Virus record (IMG/VR): IMGVR_UViG_3300024517_000019
Coordinates: 1 to 64,000 of that record
Direction: 5' to 3' (one strand)
From: a virus
Length of the DNA stretch: 64,000 nucleotides
Part shown: piece after piece, positions 48,481 to 56,539 of the stretch
Numbering within the stretch: position 1 is the stretch's first letter
Layout of the letters: every line of letters starts with the position of its first letter
Position numbers and translations under genes: made by a program
Notes under the pieces: generated by a model
The model's input: the letters and a program-made list of their open reading frames with translations, nothing else
Database searches by the model: none
Told to the model about the DNA's origin: nothing

Positions 48481-49075
48481 TTGCCTTCTCCAATTGCTTG
48501 AGCACTAGGTCACGGAACTTGATGATCCTGTCGGCCAACTCTTCTATCACTGCTTCGTCTCGATCTACCCGTACGATCACCAACCCCTTGTCTTTCATTC
48601 GAGGGTCATACGAAACAAAGTCACACCACTGCTTGCCCGTTACCCACAGTTGACCCTGAACCTGATCAATGTACTGAGGGGGAACGGTCTTCTTTAGCAA
48701 GGTGCGAACGTGCTCCCTGGTTGTGTAGGGGCACTTGATTTCCACCAGGCCTTCTTCGGCAGTAAGGCCACCGTCGGGAGAGGCACCGATCCAGCGTTCC
48801 ACAGGGTGAGGGTAGAACCCTTTCTCGGCGACATCTCTCCCTGTCTCGAAGATGTAGGTGTTGCGAGCCTCATCTTCGTAGTTGTTGCCCCAGTCCATGG
48901 CTTTGCTACGGGCAGAGCCTGCTTGCTGACCGGTCATGTGTTCGCCAACCAACTCGTAGAGATAGTTGTTGGCAGTACCGGTCCAGCCTCCACCAGACTT
49001 CTTGATCACAGGGAACATACTCGCTGTGACGTAGCCAACTCTGGCCTGAATCCATTCGGGCGTGTTCTGTTGCAT
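48473..49075 (-). CDS. YqaJ/lambda exonuclease family nuclease
   Basis: The 200-residue product has the family motifs in order: TPEWIQARVGYVTAS at the N-terminus, WGNNYEDEAR with E67, GASPDGGL with catalytic-type D101, VEIKCP with E112 and K114, and YIDQVQGQLWVTG. This is the PD-(D/E)XK 5'-3' exonuclease that loads annealing proteins in phage recombination. Start ATG 49075 follows AAAGGTG. Length fits lambda exonuclease (about 220). Confidence 0.9.
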   Translation of the reverse strand: MQQNTPEWIQARVGYVTASMFPVIKKSGGGWTGTANNYLYELVGEHMTGQQAGSARSKAMDWGNNYEDEARNTYIFETGRDVAEKGFYPHPVERWIGASPDGGLTAEEGLVEIKCPYTTREHVRTLLKKTVPPQYIDQVQGQLWVTGKQWCDFVSYDPRMKDKGLVIVRVDRDEAVIEELADRIIKFRDLVLKQLEKANG

Positions 49076-49077
49076 GG

Positions 49078-50592
49078 CTACACCTTTGAAACGCTCAATT
49101 CACCATTCGTAACCTGAGCACCAAACACATACAGACCATGAGTCTGTGCATACTCTGCCAGCTCTTTGCGATCAGCTGGCGGTAGATCCTGGTAGGTTCG
49201 CTGCGGGACAGGGAACACACCGGGTGACGGCAGCCGGGGGAGTAGCTCACTGATAGAGATCAGTACTCGCTCACCGTCACTGAGTCCGTCATCCTGATCG
49301 AACAGAGTGTTCTTGCCACGCTCATGGTCAACCACCAGGCGAGGGTTGCCTTTGATGTTCTTGATGCGAATGTGCTTCGTGTCCATCTTCTTTGTGATGA
49401 TGTCGAACACACTCTTGGCGTTAGCACGATGCTCACCTGCCTTCTTCATCAGTCCCTTGGCATGGTCGCCATGTTGCTTCGCCTTCTCTTGCGAACGAAG
49501 GGCGTCACGTACTCGCACTCCCTGCTCTTGTGCCAGGCGAGCTTCATTGAGGCATGTCTCCGCTGCTTCAATCGTTGCCTCATCAACTGGGACTGACGTT
49601 TCCTTCTTGAGTTCAGCTTCGTACTTAGCGATGAGCTTCTCGTGAGCCACCACAATATTGAGCTTCTCTTCAAGGTTGACTGCCTTATCCGAGGTCTGTT
49701 GGCATCGTTCCTTCTGGACCCTGAACGTCTCTTGAATGATACCCAACTCGATCGAAATCTTGTCAAGGTCGCTAAGGCTCTGCTCTTGCTCTGACTTGAC
49801 CAGGCTGATCTGCTTCTCAATCTCTTCTCGACTCGCAGCAGGAGAAGACTCCCTGTGAACGTCAAGTCGCTGTTCAGCTTCTCGACGCTGGTCAACCGAA
49901 GCTTCGTAAGCCGCCTTCTGCTCTGACAACTTGGTCAACTCATTGGCACTGTCGATGACCTTGCCGTTGAGCTTGTCAGGGTCACATTCCTGGCCGAGAT
50001 CAAGGCCTTCTGTCTGGTCAGAGAATCCCTTGGCGTAGCCTGTTTCGACTGACGCCTGGGACTCGTACAGCTTGGCCTGAGAGTCGATCTTATCCTTGAC
50101 TCGCTGAGTCATCAGGACGGGATCTGAGGTGGCCTGTATGCCCATGTCTTCATAAGCCATGCGACCGCCGCATATCTCATGGAAGTCCTCTGGCTGAAGC
50201 GTCAGGCCGCTGAGTGTGGCAAGAGCCTTGATACGAACGGCGTCTCTTGTGACAGGCGTCTTTCCTGAGGGGTCGATCAGGTCTACCAGATCAAACTTCT
50301 CAGCATCAAGAACACTTGCTTCAAGCTTGCCAACTTTCTTGCGACGAGATCCGACAGGAACGGTGGCACCAAACCCACTGATCTCTCCTTCGGGTTCAGA
50401 GTCGTTGACAGTCAGTGCTGTCTTGCAGCCTGAGAGCACTGCCAAGCATGACAAGATTGTGCTCTTCCCCTTCCCTTTGCCTCCTTGCAATTCGTACAAG
50501 CCTGGACCGTCGAGTCCCAGGTCAAACAGCCCTTCGATTGGGCCGACGTTCTCCACCGTGAAACGCTCGTCAGTCAGTTGATTCTCCGTCAT
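49078..50592 (-). CDS. SMC/SbcC-like AAA ATPase
   Basis: The 504-residue product has Walker A GGKGKGKST at residues 37-45, a long coiled coil (about 205-375), a signature-like DGLSDGERVLISI near 430 and a C-terminal ATPase end. The usual Walker B aspartate after the signature is not clear (PSPGVFPVPQRTYQ). Such phage ATPases often sit with exonuclease and annealing genes and are related to SbcC/RecF-type repair ATPases. Start ATG 50592 follows AAAGGGAGAAAG and overlaps csrA by 23 nt. Confidence 0.75.
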   Translation of the reverse strand: MTENQLTDERFTVENVGPIEGLFDLGLDGPGLYELQGGKGKGKSTILSCLAVLSGCKTALTVNDSEPEGEISGFGATVPVGSRRKKVGKLEASVLDAEKFDLVDLIDPSGKTPVTRDAVRIKALATLSGLTLQPEDFHEICGGRMAYEDMGIQATSDPVLMTQRVKDKIDSQAKLYESQASVETGYAKGFSDQTEGLDLGQECDPDKLNGKVIDSANELTKLSEQKAAYEASVDQRREAEQRLDVHRESSPAASREEIEKQISLVKSEQEQSLSDLDKISIELGIIQETFRVQKERCQQTSDKAVNLEEKLNIVVAHEKLIAKYEAELKKETSVPVDEATIEAAETCLNEARLAQEQGVRVRDALRSQEKAKQHGDHAKGLMKKAGEHRANAKSVFDIITKKMDTKHIRIKNIKGNPRLVVDHERGKNTLFDQDDGLSDGERVLISISELLPRLPSPGVFPVPQRTYQDLPPADRKELAEYAQTHGLYVFGAQVTNGELSVSKV

Positions 50593-50767
50593 CTTTCTCC
50601 CTTTGCGTTTGGTCGTAAATCTCTTTCCTGTGGACGATCACATGCTTAGGGGCAGTGATCCCTATCCGTGCTCTGTCGAGGCTACTGTCAACCAACATGA
50701 TTGTGACCAGGCCGTCACTCGTAACGATCACAATCTCTTCGCTCCGCTTCCGTTGCAGAACTAACAT
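50570..50767 (-). CDS. csrA: CsrA/RsmA-family RNA-binding regulator
   Basis: The 65-residue product starts at ATG 50767 with MLVLQRKRSEEIVIVTSDG and continues ITAPKHVIVHRKEIYDQ, matching CsrA strand by strand. The first-strand arginine and the GIxAP and VHRxE segments that bind GGA hairpin RNAs are present. CsrA dimers repress or stabilise mRNAs at ribosome sites. It heads the recombination operon and overlaps the ATPase start by 23 nt. GGGAG leaders with hairpins are frequent in this phage, so self-targeting is conceivable. Host-mRNA targeting is the other obvious idea. Confidence 0.9.
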   Translation of the reverse strand: MLVLQRKRSEEIVIVTSDGLVTIMLVDSSLDRARIGITAPKHVIVHRKEIYDQTQREKDDGESTD

Positions 50768-50777
50768 GGCGATCTCT

Positions 50778-51062
50778 CTATGTCTTGGCGTCCGGCCTCT
50801 TGTGCTTTGTCCGACGCTTCGGCTTCTTGAAGGACGGGGGAGACAGTATCCTACGCTCCCCTGTCTCATGATTCTCTGCGACCAGTTCGGTGAAGCCACT
50901 GATCTGTGCCTTCTGAATCTGCCTGGCGAGCACTATGGCATCCCGCATGCAGGTGGCGTAGTAGTCATAACCACCGCCTTCCTTCAGCTCGTCTATCGCT
51001 TCGTTGTCACGTTCATTGAACGATATATGTCTCAGCACTGAGTTCCGGGCAGTTGGTTTCAT
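50778..51062 (-). CDS. small ribbon-helix-helix-like regulator candidate
   Basis: ATG 51062 follows AAAGGAGAGTGATC. The 94-residue product has RHISFNERDNEAIDELKEGG then YDYYATCMRDAIVLARQI, the strand-helix-helix spacing of ribbon-helix-helix proteins, and a Lys/Arg-rich tail. It is the first gene of the recombination operon, with an AACCACA / TGTGGTT palindrome just upstream. Autoregulation is inferred. Confidence 0.55.
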   Translation of the reverse strand: MKPTARNSVLRHISFNERDNEAIDELKEGGGYDYYATCMRDAIVLARQIQKAQISGFTELVAENHETGERRILSPPSFKKPKRRTKHKRPDAKT

Positions 51063-51117
51063 GATCACTCTCCTTTATTCGATAAGGATAACGATAGCAC
51101 CACAGGAGCACCAATAC

Positions 51118-51145
51118 AACCACATAGCAGTATACGTTTGTGGTT
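51118..51145. promoter_or_regulatory. operator-like palindrome between divergent operons
   Basis: AACCACA (51118-51124) and TGTGGTT (51139-51145) are inverted around a central GTATAC. TATACT on the minus strand could be a -10 for the recombination operon, and TTGACT at 51157 a plus-strand -35. A palindrome here is well placed to control both directions. Confidence 0.5.
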
Positions 51146-51216
51146 TTAATTGCCTATTGACTGCTTGGGCCATATAGGACAGACTTCACTCCTCTTCGCT
51201 ACTCATGGAGACACGA

Positions 51217-52011
51217 GTGATTTCTAAACCAGTCCCAGTGGGCACCCTTCAGAAGCACCCTCTCACAGTCCAGATCTACTCCGACAAGCCAAATGACGAC
51301 CTTCTCGAATCAATGAGGGACACGGTCCAGCAGGTGCCCATCATTGTTGCCGCTGACGGGAAGACCATTGTGGATGGGGCGAGCAGGTGGCAATGTGCCA
51401 AGATTCTGAAGTGGAAAGAGGTCCGCATTGTCGTCAGGCCTGACCTGGTTCACGACCTGGATATCAGGGTGGCACTGATCCATGCCAACACCCACCGTGA
51501 GAAAACAGTCGAGCAGAAGGGTCGTGAATACAAGGAACTGAAGCGAATAGAAGAGCTGAGAGCTGCCAAAACACAGGCGAAAACGTCTTCTCGTACTGAT
51601 CCAGTACAAGCAGAACCCCCCAAGGGAGGTAGGCCCAGCACTGCTGCCGCAGCCAAGGTTGGATTAGGCAGGGACTCCGCCATCAAGGCTAGCAAGGTTA
51701 TCGACGAGATCGATATCGCTGAAGAAGCCGGTGACACCGAGCGTGCTGAAGACCTAAGGGAAACCCTCAATACCAACGTCACCAAGGCTCATGCCAAGGC
51801 TACCAGCAAAAAAGACAAGCCTGAGCCGACCGACGAGGAGTACGCTGCCGATCGGTTGAATGCCCTGGCCAACACCCTCTCCAAGATGGCTGGAACCCTA
51901 GCTGAGCTTAGGGAGCTGCTGGGAGGGCGAGTACCGGCTGATAAGTGGATTGAGGAGCTGGACGAAGTTCACATTGGAATGAAACGATGCCAGAAGCAAC
52001 TGCTGAAGTAG
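51217..52011 (+). CDS. ParB-like DNA-binding protein
   Basis: I prefer GTG 51217 because GGAG lies six bases before it and the CGCTACTCATGGAGA leader matches other genes; ATG 51205 would overlap that ribosome site. The product is 264 residues. The N-terminal half fits ParB: HPLTVQIY, LLESMRDTVQQVPIIVAADG and IVDGASRWQCAKILKWKEV. A Pro/Lys linker follows, then an acidic helical tail. The gene precedes a helicase and overlaps it by 25 nt. Role in replication control or gene regulation is inference. Confidence 0.75.
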   Translation: MISKPVPVGTLQKHPLTVQIYSDKPNDDLLESMRDTVQQVPIIVAADGKTIVDGASRWQCAKILKWKEVRIVVRPDLVHDLDIRVALIHANTHREKTVEQKGREYKELKRIEELRAAKTQAKTSSRTDPVQAEPPKGGRPSTAAAAKVGLGRDSAIKASKVIDEIDIAEEAGDTERAEDLRETLNTNVTKAHAKATSKKDKPEPTDEEYAADRLNALANTLSKMAGTLAELRELLGGRVPADKWIEELDEVHIGMKRCQKQLLK

Positions 52012-53582
52012 CCCCTCTCGTCCTCCGCCCACTGCAAGAGAAGGCAGACCTGCTTGTCAGGCGTGCCATCTCCAAGCACCAGCGGGTCGTCCTAGTGGCT
52101 CCAACTGGATCTGGCAAACGCTATCTGCTGGTCCATTGGTGCATGGGTGCCTTGAGCAAGGGGAAGCGAGTCCTGTTCATCACCGACCGTCGCATTCTTG
52201 TTAATCAGATGGCAGCCGAGTGTGCCAAGCACTCTGTCCCCTTTGGGATGATCATGGGAAGCGAGCCAAGGGACGACTCGGCACTGCTACAGATCGCCAG
52301 CATCCAGACGCTACGCAGGCGTAAGTACAAGGACATGCCAGACGCTGACTTCATCTGTCATGACGAAGCTCACAAAGAACCCAAGGCTTGTCAGGAACTG
52401 TTTGACCTTCACCCGAAAGCCAAGATCGTTGGCGTCACAGCCACTCCTGTTGGCCCCAAGGGAACGTCCTTGATTGGCATCTATGACACCGTGGTTGAGG
52501 GCATGGTCAACAGCGAACTGCTGGCTGGTGGATGGCTACTACATACCAAATGTTGGACACCCAGCGAGCCTGACATTGAGGGCGTGACTGTGTCTTCCAG
52601 CGGGGAATACAACCAATCACAGCTGGGCAAACGGGTTGAGGAATGCACTGTCTTTGCTGACGTGTTTAAGCACTGGGAACCTTACCAAAACGAACAGACG
52701 ATCCTCTTCTCGCCCAAGGTCAAGTTTGCCTACGGGATTGCCGAGCAGTTCAACGACCGTGGAGTCACTGCCGAGGTGATTGAGGCCGGGACTTCAAGCC
52801 AAGATCGTCCCCCCATGTTCGAGCGATTCAACAACCGGGAGACCCGCGTCTTGGTCAGCGTCGATGTCCTGAGAGAAGGCTTTGACGCTCCGATAGCAAG
52901 CGTCGGTATCGACCTTCAGCCGAACAAGCAGTTCAGGACCTATTGGCAAAAGGTTGGCCGAGTGCGACGTACCTACCCTGGTCAGACCCATGCCACTTGG
53001 CTGGACTTCGCTGGTAACTTCTGGCGGTTCTGGCACCCTGATGAAGACCCTGACTGGAAAGAGGTCACCTCTACCAGAAACATCCAGGATGTTATCGACC
53101 AGGTTAAGGGGACCCAGTGTCGAGCGTGTGGCAAAGGCAATGTCTACAAGGGTCAATGTCAGCACTGCGGCGAGCGGGTTGGTGAGACGAAGAAACCCTG
53201 GTCCTGCTCGAAGTGCCACTACAGCCTTTCCCAGTGGGAGAAGATGACTAATGGCAAGTGCCCCAACTGTGGGCACCCTGTGGGCAAGGCAATCCGGCGA
53301 ATCAAGATGCAAGACGGCTCACTGAAGGCTGTCTCTGCCGAAGAGCGTGGAAAGAAGCTTAAGTCAAAAGCAAAGAGCGACTGGGTGGGATGCCTGTTCA
53401 AGGCATACCACTCTGACAAGTCGATGAACTTCGCTAGGTGGATATACGAGCAGGACCATGGCCACTGGCCTTCTCCCGAAGAGACAGGCTGTCCTGACCC
53501 ACTTAGCTACATGTGGCGGCAATCAGTCGCTGAAGCCTGTCCTTGGGTGGCGAGGGCTGCAAACCGAAAGAGGCGAGACTGA
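51987..53582 (+). CDS. SF2 DEAH-box helicase with C-terminal zinc ribbons
   Basis: The 531-residue product has motif I APTGSGKR (residues 38-45), motif II HDEAH (125-129), motif III GVTATP, an SVDVLREGFDAP motif V and QKVGRVRR motif VI. Two CxxC pairs (CRAC, CQHC, then CSKC, CPNC) lie at about 375-435. The domain order resembles phage and type III restriction-type SF2 helicases. In motif I the usual Thr/Ser after Lys is Arg45, an unexpected change at a residue that coordinates magnesium. It probably serves replication or recombination. Confidence 0.85.
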   Translation: MPEATAEVAPLVLRPLQEKADLLVRRAISKHQRVVLVAPTGSGKRYLLVHWCMGALSKGKRVLFITDRRILVNQMAAECAKHSVPFGMIMGSEPRDDSALLQIASIQTLRRRKYKDMPDADFICHDEAHKEPKACQELFDLHPKAKIVGVTATPVGPKGTSLIGIYDTVVEGMVNSELLAGGWLLHTKCWTPSEPDIEGVTVSSSGEYNQSQLGKRVEECTVFADVFKHWEPYQNEQTILFSPKVKFAYGIAEQFNDRGVTAEVIEAGTSSQDRPPMFERFNNRETRVLVSVDVLREGFDAPIASVGIDLQPNKQFRTYWQKVGRVRRTYPGQTHATWLDFAGNFWRFWHPDEDPDWKEVTSTRNIQDVIDQVKGTQCRACGKGNVYKGQCQHCGERVGETKKPWSCSKCHYSLSQWEKMTNGKCPNCGHPVGKAIRRIKMQDGSLKAVSAEERGKKLKSKAKSDWVGCLFKAYHSDKSMNFARWIYEQDHGHWPSPEETGCPDPLSYMWRQSVAEACPWVARAANRKRRD

Positions 53583-53583
53583 A

Positions 53584-53868
53584 ATGGACGACAAACTTGA
53601 GGTACACGTTAAGGAAGCCGATCTGGTCAAACGGATGATCATGGGCAGGGCAGCAGATAAAGCCGTGTTTGAATTGACCAGTGACGCCCTTGAGTCAGAC
53701 ACCTTGACTATTTCACTCTCGCAACGAGGGTACAGCGTCAGCGTCAATATTGACTTCGATCAAGCCAGGGAACTTGGAGCAAAAATCCTAGACCTCAATC
53801 TCTGGCACAGGCTAGTCAGAGACAACGATCATAAGCTGATCGACAGCGATCACAATTTGATCACTTAA
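53584..53868 (+). CDS. unknown small protein
   Basis: ATG 53584 overlaps nothing and lies one base after the helicase TGA. The 94-residue product is a mixed alpha/beta domain (AVFELTSDALESDTLTISLS) ending in a curious DNDHKLIDSDHNLIT repeat. It is coupled to the helicase by position. No family is recognised. Confidence 0.65.
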   Translation: MDDKLEVHVKEADLVKRMIMGRAADKAVFELTSDALESDTLTISLSQRGYSVSVNIDFDQARELGAKILDLNLWHRLVRDNDHKLIDSDHNLIT

Positions 53869-53960
53869 GGGCTGTTACCGCGTCAAACGATACAGCCCTA
53901 ACCTGTGAAGGGTCATTACGAGATCACTTCCTCATGCCCCGTGGGTGAAGCGGGGCGACT
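53869..53960 (+). other. two leader hairpins
   Basis: GGGCTGT (53869) pairs with ACAGCCC (53892), and GCCCCG (about 53937) pairs with CGGGGC around GTGGGTGAAG. Neither has a T-run. They lie just before the AAGGAAGCGACT ribosome site of the next gene. Confidence 0.55.
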
Positions 53961-53975
53961 TTCAAGGAAGCGACT

Positions 53976-54359
53976 GTGACGGAACACAACGACCGACAAC
54001 GAAGCTCTCAGCGTGACCTGCAGCTTGTACTGCTGGGGGTCGCCTTCACTAAGGGCGACCGGCAACGGGTGCTCGATGCGATAACACCTGAGCATTGCTG
54101 TGCTGAGATTGGTAAGCTCATGGCGGCGATCAAGGCCAGTGACATTGTCCCAATACGGCAGTGGCTGGAGGATCATGACACCCCTATTGCTGACGGCAAC
54201 GATGTCATCCAGTCGCTAATTGACTCGGTGCATCGCTACTGCAAACGGGCCAGCATGAAGAACCTGGCATTCGAACTGAACATGGCCAGGATCGAAGATA
54301 CGCCTGAGCTGATTGAACGGTTGCGTAACATGGCAGATGACCTGGAAGGAACCCTGTGA
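53976..54359 (+). CDS. DnaB N-terminal domain-like protein, stand-alone
   Basis: GTG 53976 follows CAAGGAAGCGACT. The 127-residue product resembles the helical N-terminal domain of replicative helicase DnaB: QLVLLGVAFTKGDRQRVLDA, ITPEHCCAEIGKLMAAI and a second helical hairpin. No RecA-type helicase domain follows, so this would be the primase- and loader-contact domain alone. It might bind host DnaB partners or inhibit host replication. The family assignment is by pattern only. Confidence 0.5.
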   Translation: MTEHNDRQRSSQRDLQLVLLGVAFTKGDRQRVLDAITPEHCCAEIGKLMAAIKASDIVPIRQWLEDHDTPIADGNDVIQSLIDSVHRYCKRASMKNLAFELNMARIEDTPELIERLRNMADDLEGTL

Positions 54360-54565
54360 AGAGCTTCATCATTCTCTCGGACGGAACCTGTGTGAACATG
54401 AGGTACGTCACCTCTTTCTACCGAGGTTTCTCGCTGGGGGCTGGTGGTTCGTCAGGCATGGTCCTCACTGTTCGTGGTAGCTCATACCAGGAAGTCAGAG
54501 ACCCGGATGATGTGAAGAAGATCCGAAGCTATATCGAAGAACACGAATGGGAGAAAGAAGAATGA
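54356..54565 (+). CDS. unknown small beta protein
   Basis: GTG 54356 overlaps the preceding TGA as GTGA. The 69-residue product has four likely strands (SFIILSDGTCVNMRYV, GMVLTVRGSSYQEV) and an acidic helical end, a size and shape seen in small phage DNA- or protein-binding folds. Function is unknown. Confidence 0.65.
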   Translation: MKSFIILSDGTCVNMRYVTSFYRGFSLGAGGSSGMVLTVRGSSYQEVRDPDDVKKIRSYIEEHEWEKEE

Positions 54566-54930
54566 GTACTCTCGTGACTGAGAAAGACATTGAGACAATG
54601 GAAGCCGTCCTCGAAGAGAAGGGGATCGCTGCCTTGGCGAGGATGTCCAATAAACTCAACCACTGGAAATGGCCTGGCCAACTGGAAAACCCAGAGCCAC
54701 CAGAACTTTCCGGCAATACGAGCCGCAGGCGACAGTTAATGGAGTGGATCGAAGAAAGGATCGGTAACCGAGCAGTGCTGAGGGAGCACAACAGTGACAT
54801 GAGTGAATTGGAGTTCAACGACTTCTGGCGAGGCACGTTCGAGCATCACGGACCTTCTCGTGATCGACACAGGGCAAGAATGATGGCTGAGGCCGAGAAG
54901 GAAATAGCGAAAGAGAAATCAAGTGCTTGA
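54562..54930 (+). CDS. unknown helical protein
   Basis: ATG 54562 follows GAGAAAGAAGA, overlapping the preceding gene by 4 nt (ATGA). The 122-residue product is helical and charged, with aromatic clusters (NHWKWPGQLENPEPP; EFNDFWRGTFEHHG). It overlaps the next gene by 8 nt. No motif is recognised. Confidence 0.65.
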   Translation: MSTLVTEKDIETMEAVLEEKGIAALARMSNKLNHWKWPGQLENPEPPELSGNTSRRRQLMEWIEERIGNRAVLREHNSDMSELEFNDFWRGTFEHHGPSRDRHRARMMAEAEKEIAKEKSSA

Positions 54931-55327
54931 ATTTGGGCCAATCGAACTTGCTGAGTGTCAGGCCAATCAACCTGCCTCTGCGACACTTGAAGACTACCAG
55001 CAGGCAATGGCGTTTGCGGTAGCCGTATGCAGGCACTGCCATTGGTGGGTCGGTGACATGATGCTTGAGCTGGAGCGACGGTTTGGCGACCTGAGCACTC
55101 AGGCACTACCGATGGACAGTATCAGCCTGGATCAGCTTAACCGGATTAAGGCTGTCTCAAGGCGAGTGCCCAAGGCCAACAGGAGGGCCGACCTTAGCTG
55201 GTATCACCACCAGCAGGTCAGCAGGCTACCGAAGCACCTTCAGCAGAACTGGCTGGAGAAGGCCGCCCTGGAGGGCTGGAGCAGTAACGAGTTTAGGGTT
55301 CAGGTTTCGAAGTTCCTGTCGAGCTGA
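54923..55327 (+). CDS. helical protein with 'LSWYHH...GWSSNEFR' motif
   Basis: GTG 54923 overlaps the preceding gene by 8 nt. The 134-residue product ends with RADLSWYHHQQVSRLPKHLQ and WLEKAALEGWSSNEFRVQV, a pattern seen in ParB-type and other phage or plasmid DNA-binding modules. The N-terminal part has RHCHWWVGDMMLELERRFGD. A DNA-binding role is inferred. It overlaps the convergent membrane gene by 35 nt. Confidence 0.65.
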   Translation: MLEFGPIELAECQANQPASATLEDYQQAMAFAVAVCRHCHWWVGDMMLELERRFGDLSTQALPMDSISLDQLNRIKAVSRRVPKANRRADLSWYHHQQVSRLPKHLQQNWLEKAALEGWSSNEFRVQVSKFLSS

Positions 55328-55526
55328 GCTTCTTCTTCCACAGAAGCTGATACGCAATAGCACCCTCCAAGAGAACCCCGCTCACTCCCGTGAGTAGCTT
55401 CTTGAACTCGTCCCCGTCAGTCCAACTGCCAGAGAACGAGAAGATCGCTATGGTGCTCATGATCCCCATTCCCATGACGGCGATCAGCATGTCCTTCTTA
55501 CTGAAGCAGGGCGTGTTCCAGTCCAT
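55293..55526 (-). CDS. two-helix membrane protein, holin candidate
   Basis: ATG 55526 follows TTGAGGTTTAGC. The 77-residue product has two hydrophobic helices (MLIAVMGMGIMSTIAIFSF and LLTGVSGVLLEGAIAYQLL) and a basic end (KKKLSS), a plan seen in small holins. It is the last gene of a three-gene minus-strand unit with a protease and a secreted protein. Holin function is inference. Confidence 0.6.
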   Translation of the reverse strand: MDWNTPCFSKKDMLIAVMGMGIMSTIAIFSFSGSWTDGDEFKKLLTGVSGVLLEGAIAYQLLWKKKLSSTGTSKPEP

Positions 55527-55528
55527 GG

Positions 55529-56539
55529 CTAAACCTCAATTGGATCACTGGGATCGACTGGCGGAATCTGATTGGTTGCCGGAATGAAGAGCACTCCGTC
55601 GATCTCAACCTTGGGATACTCTTGTGGCGGAACGACAGGATCGGTGGGCGGATCTGGGGTGTCCCGTGGGAACGGGTTGTCTACGAAGTCGTAGTACTCG
55701 ATCAGCTCGTCCATGCTCTTGTCACGAGGTGGCTGGTAGGGAGCTTCGCCGGTTGAGAACCCGCAGTAGTGATCCGGGGTCGTGTACGACATGACTGACT
55801 TGTGGACGTTCTCTCGCTGGAATTCATGCTCCAGGTTGTTGTTGTGACCGCCTTCGTGGCTCAGTAGCTGAGTGAAGTCTCGGAGGTTCGCTTCGTAGCT
55901 GGAGTCGAGGAAGTGGTCTACCTGGTCACCACAGCTACCGTTGTTGAAGTAGGCATAGCCGATTACGTTGCCAGGAATGAACTTCATCTTGATGTTGATG
56001 TTCGCGTCGTTCACGTCATCAACCAGCTTGTGCAAGATCCCCACTCGCAGATACGTCTCAATGTACAGGTCTGTGGCGACCGTCATGATCGACTTGCCAG
56101 ACCAAAGATCGTAGACCTTCTCTTTTGTTCCCCAGACACCAGCGGACACTAGCGAGTCCAAGTCAAAGGCCGATACCGGACCTTCGAAGTAGTCAGTGAA
56201 GCTGTTTCGATTGACGTAGAACGTGGCGACATGGTGATCGGGGAACTCAGGATCACATCCCCTCGGCCATGACCCTGAACCTGCTGACCTGGCGAGTATC
56301 CTCTTGTGGCTCTGGATCAGCCCTTCGGCCATATCGTCGCCACATTCCAGACAGTGAGCCAAAGCCCCTGGGTCTACGTAGGCTGCGATCTCAGGGTCAC
56401 CATGGTCAGGGTGGAAGCACTTGCGATCCTTCACGGCTGCCGTTACCGATGGCGAGGCTGCCACCATGGCGGTATCCAGGTCGGCCATGGCCACGTTTGG
56501 TAAGTGGCCCATGGCCTTCATTAGCTTGTTCTGATTCAT
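55529..56539 (-). CDS. metzincin-like metalloprotease with N-terminal zinc-ribbon motif
   Basis: The 336-residue product has HEGGHNNNLEH at residues 228-238, the metzincin HExxHxxGxxH pattern with Asn in place of Gly, and a Met-turn SVMSY at 248-252. Residues about 40-70 hold CFHPDH, then HCLECGDD, a CHC2-type zinc-binding spacing. A Pro/Asp-rich tail follows after 290. No signal peptide is evident. It overlaps the secreted-protein gene by ATGA. It may cut host envelope or virion proteins; the substrate is unknown. Confidence 0.75.
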   Translation of the reverse strand: MNQNKLMKAMGHLPNVAMADLDTAMVAASPSVTAAVKDRKCFHPDHGDPEIAAYVDPGALAHCLECGDDMAEGLIQSHKRILARSAGSGSWPRGCDPEFPDHHVATFYVNRNSFTDYFEGPVSAFDLDSLVSAGVWGTKEKVYDLWSGKSIMTVATDLYIETYLRVGILHKLVDDVNDANINIKMKFIPGNVIGYAYFNNGSCGDQVDHFLDSSYEANLRDFTQLLSHEGGHNNNLEHEFQRENVHKSVMSYTTPDHYCGFSTGEAPYQPPRDKSMDELIEYYDFVDNPFPRDTPDPPTDPVVPPQEYPKVEIDGVLFIPATNQIPPVDPSDPIEV

